Positions 6,015 to 6,071 of a stretch of 6,071 nucleotides of DNA are shown here, piece by piece. The first letter of the stretch is position 1, and each line of letters begins with the position of its first letter. The position numbers and the translations under genes were made by a program. The stretch is from Acidobacteriota bacterium (GTDB lineage Bacteria > Acidobacteriota > Terriglobia > UBA7540). The notes beneath the pieces are model-generated. The model had not been told where the DNA came from, searched no databases, and saw nothing but the letters and a program-made list of their open reading frames with translations. Location of the stretch: the NCBI GenBank assembly GCA_021828225.1, contig JAKASH010000203.1, forward strand, positions 1 to 6,071, given 5' to 3'.

Positions 6015-6071
6015 TTACTGGCTGGCTGCACGAATTTTAACCACCGCAGCGGTTGTCGCCTGCACCGTCAG
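6015..6071 (-). CDS. Possible C-terminal end of an upstream gene (partial)
   Basis: The minus strand is open from the window edge for 18 codons, reading LTVQATTAAVVKIRAASQ, and then stops at TAA (6017-6015). The alternating hydrophobic and polar pattern of the first part resembles a terminal beta-strand of an extracellular domain, but the segment is far too short to identify. Another frame is also open here, so coding is only a suggestion. If real, this gene lies about 130 bases upstream of the operon on the same strand. Confidence 0.25.
   Translation of the reverse strand: MTVQATTAAVVKIRAASQ

Overview
The window shows a four-gene catabolic operon on the minus strand (about 5885 down to 719), bordered at low coordinates by accessory DNA. 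The style suggests a soil bacterium of the Acidobacteriota or a similar carbohydrate-degrading phylum: moderate GC, a Tat-exported family of poorly characterised glycosidase-like proteins, and enolase-superfamily, lactonase and Gfo/Idh/MocA enzymes in one cluster. This assignment is an inference from gene content; no marker gene is present.

Layout from the operon start (high coordinates): 6015-6071 may be the last codons of an upstream gene. A gap of about 130 bases follows, with a strong imperfect inverted repeat (5913-5948). The first operon gene (5885-3671) encodes a Tat-exported, glycosidase-like protein of about 737 residues (probably DUF6259-like, resembling clan GH-D). It is split by a one-base frameshift at 4700-4703. 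Then come an enolase-superfamily acid-sugar dehydratase (3637-2546), an L-fuconolactonase-like amidohydrolase (2549-1716, overlapping by ATGA) and a Gfo/Idh/MocA oxidoreductase (to 719, overlapping or touching the lactonase stop codon).

Read as a pathway, the operon makes a coherent oxidative, non-phosphorylating sugar route. An exported enzyme frees a sugar, the oxidoreductase makes the aldonolactone, the amidohydrolase opens it to the aldonate, and the dehydratase forms a 2-keto-3-deoxy acid. No aldolase, kinase or transporter lies in the window. The sugar cannot be read from sequence; a deoxyhexose or galactose-type sugar is the natural guess.

The low end (1-718) looks like accessory DNA. 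A plus-strand gene (92-427) encodes a small ribbon-helix-helix protein. Between it and the operon lies a decayed fragment of a DDE-type IS transposase (minus strand, about 565-702), starting just after the oxidoreductase stop codon, plus two GC-rich hairpins (444-488). No tRNA, rRNA, CRISPR array or complete IS element is visible.
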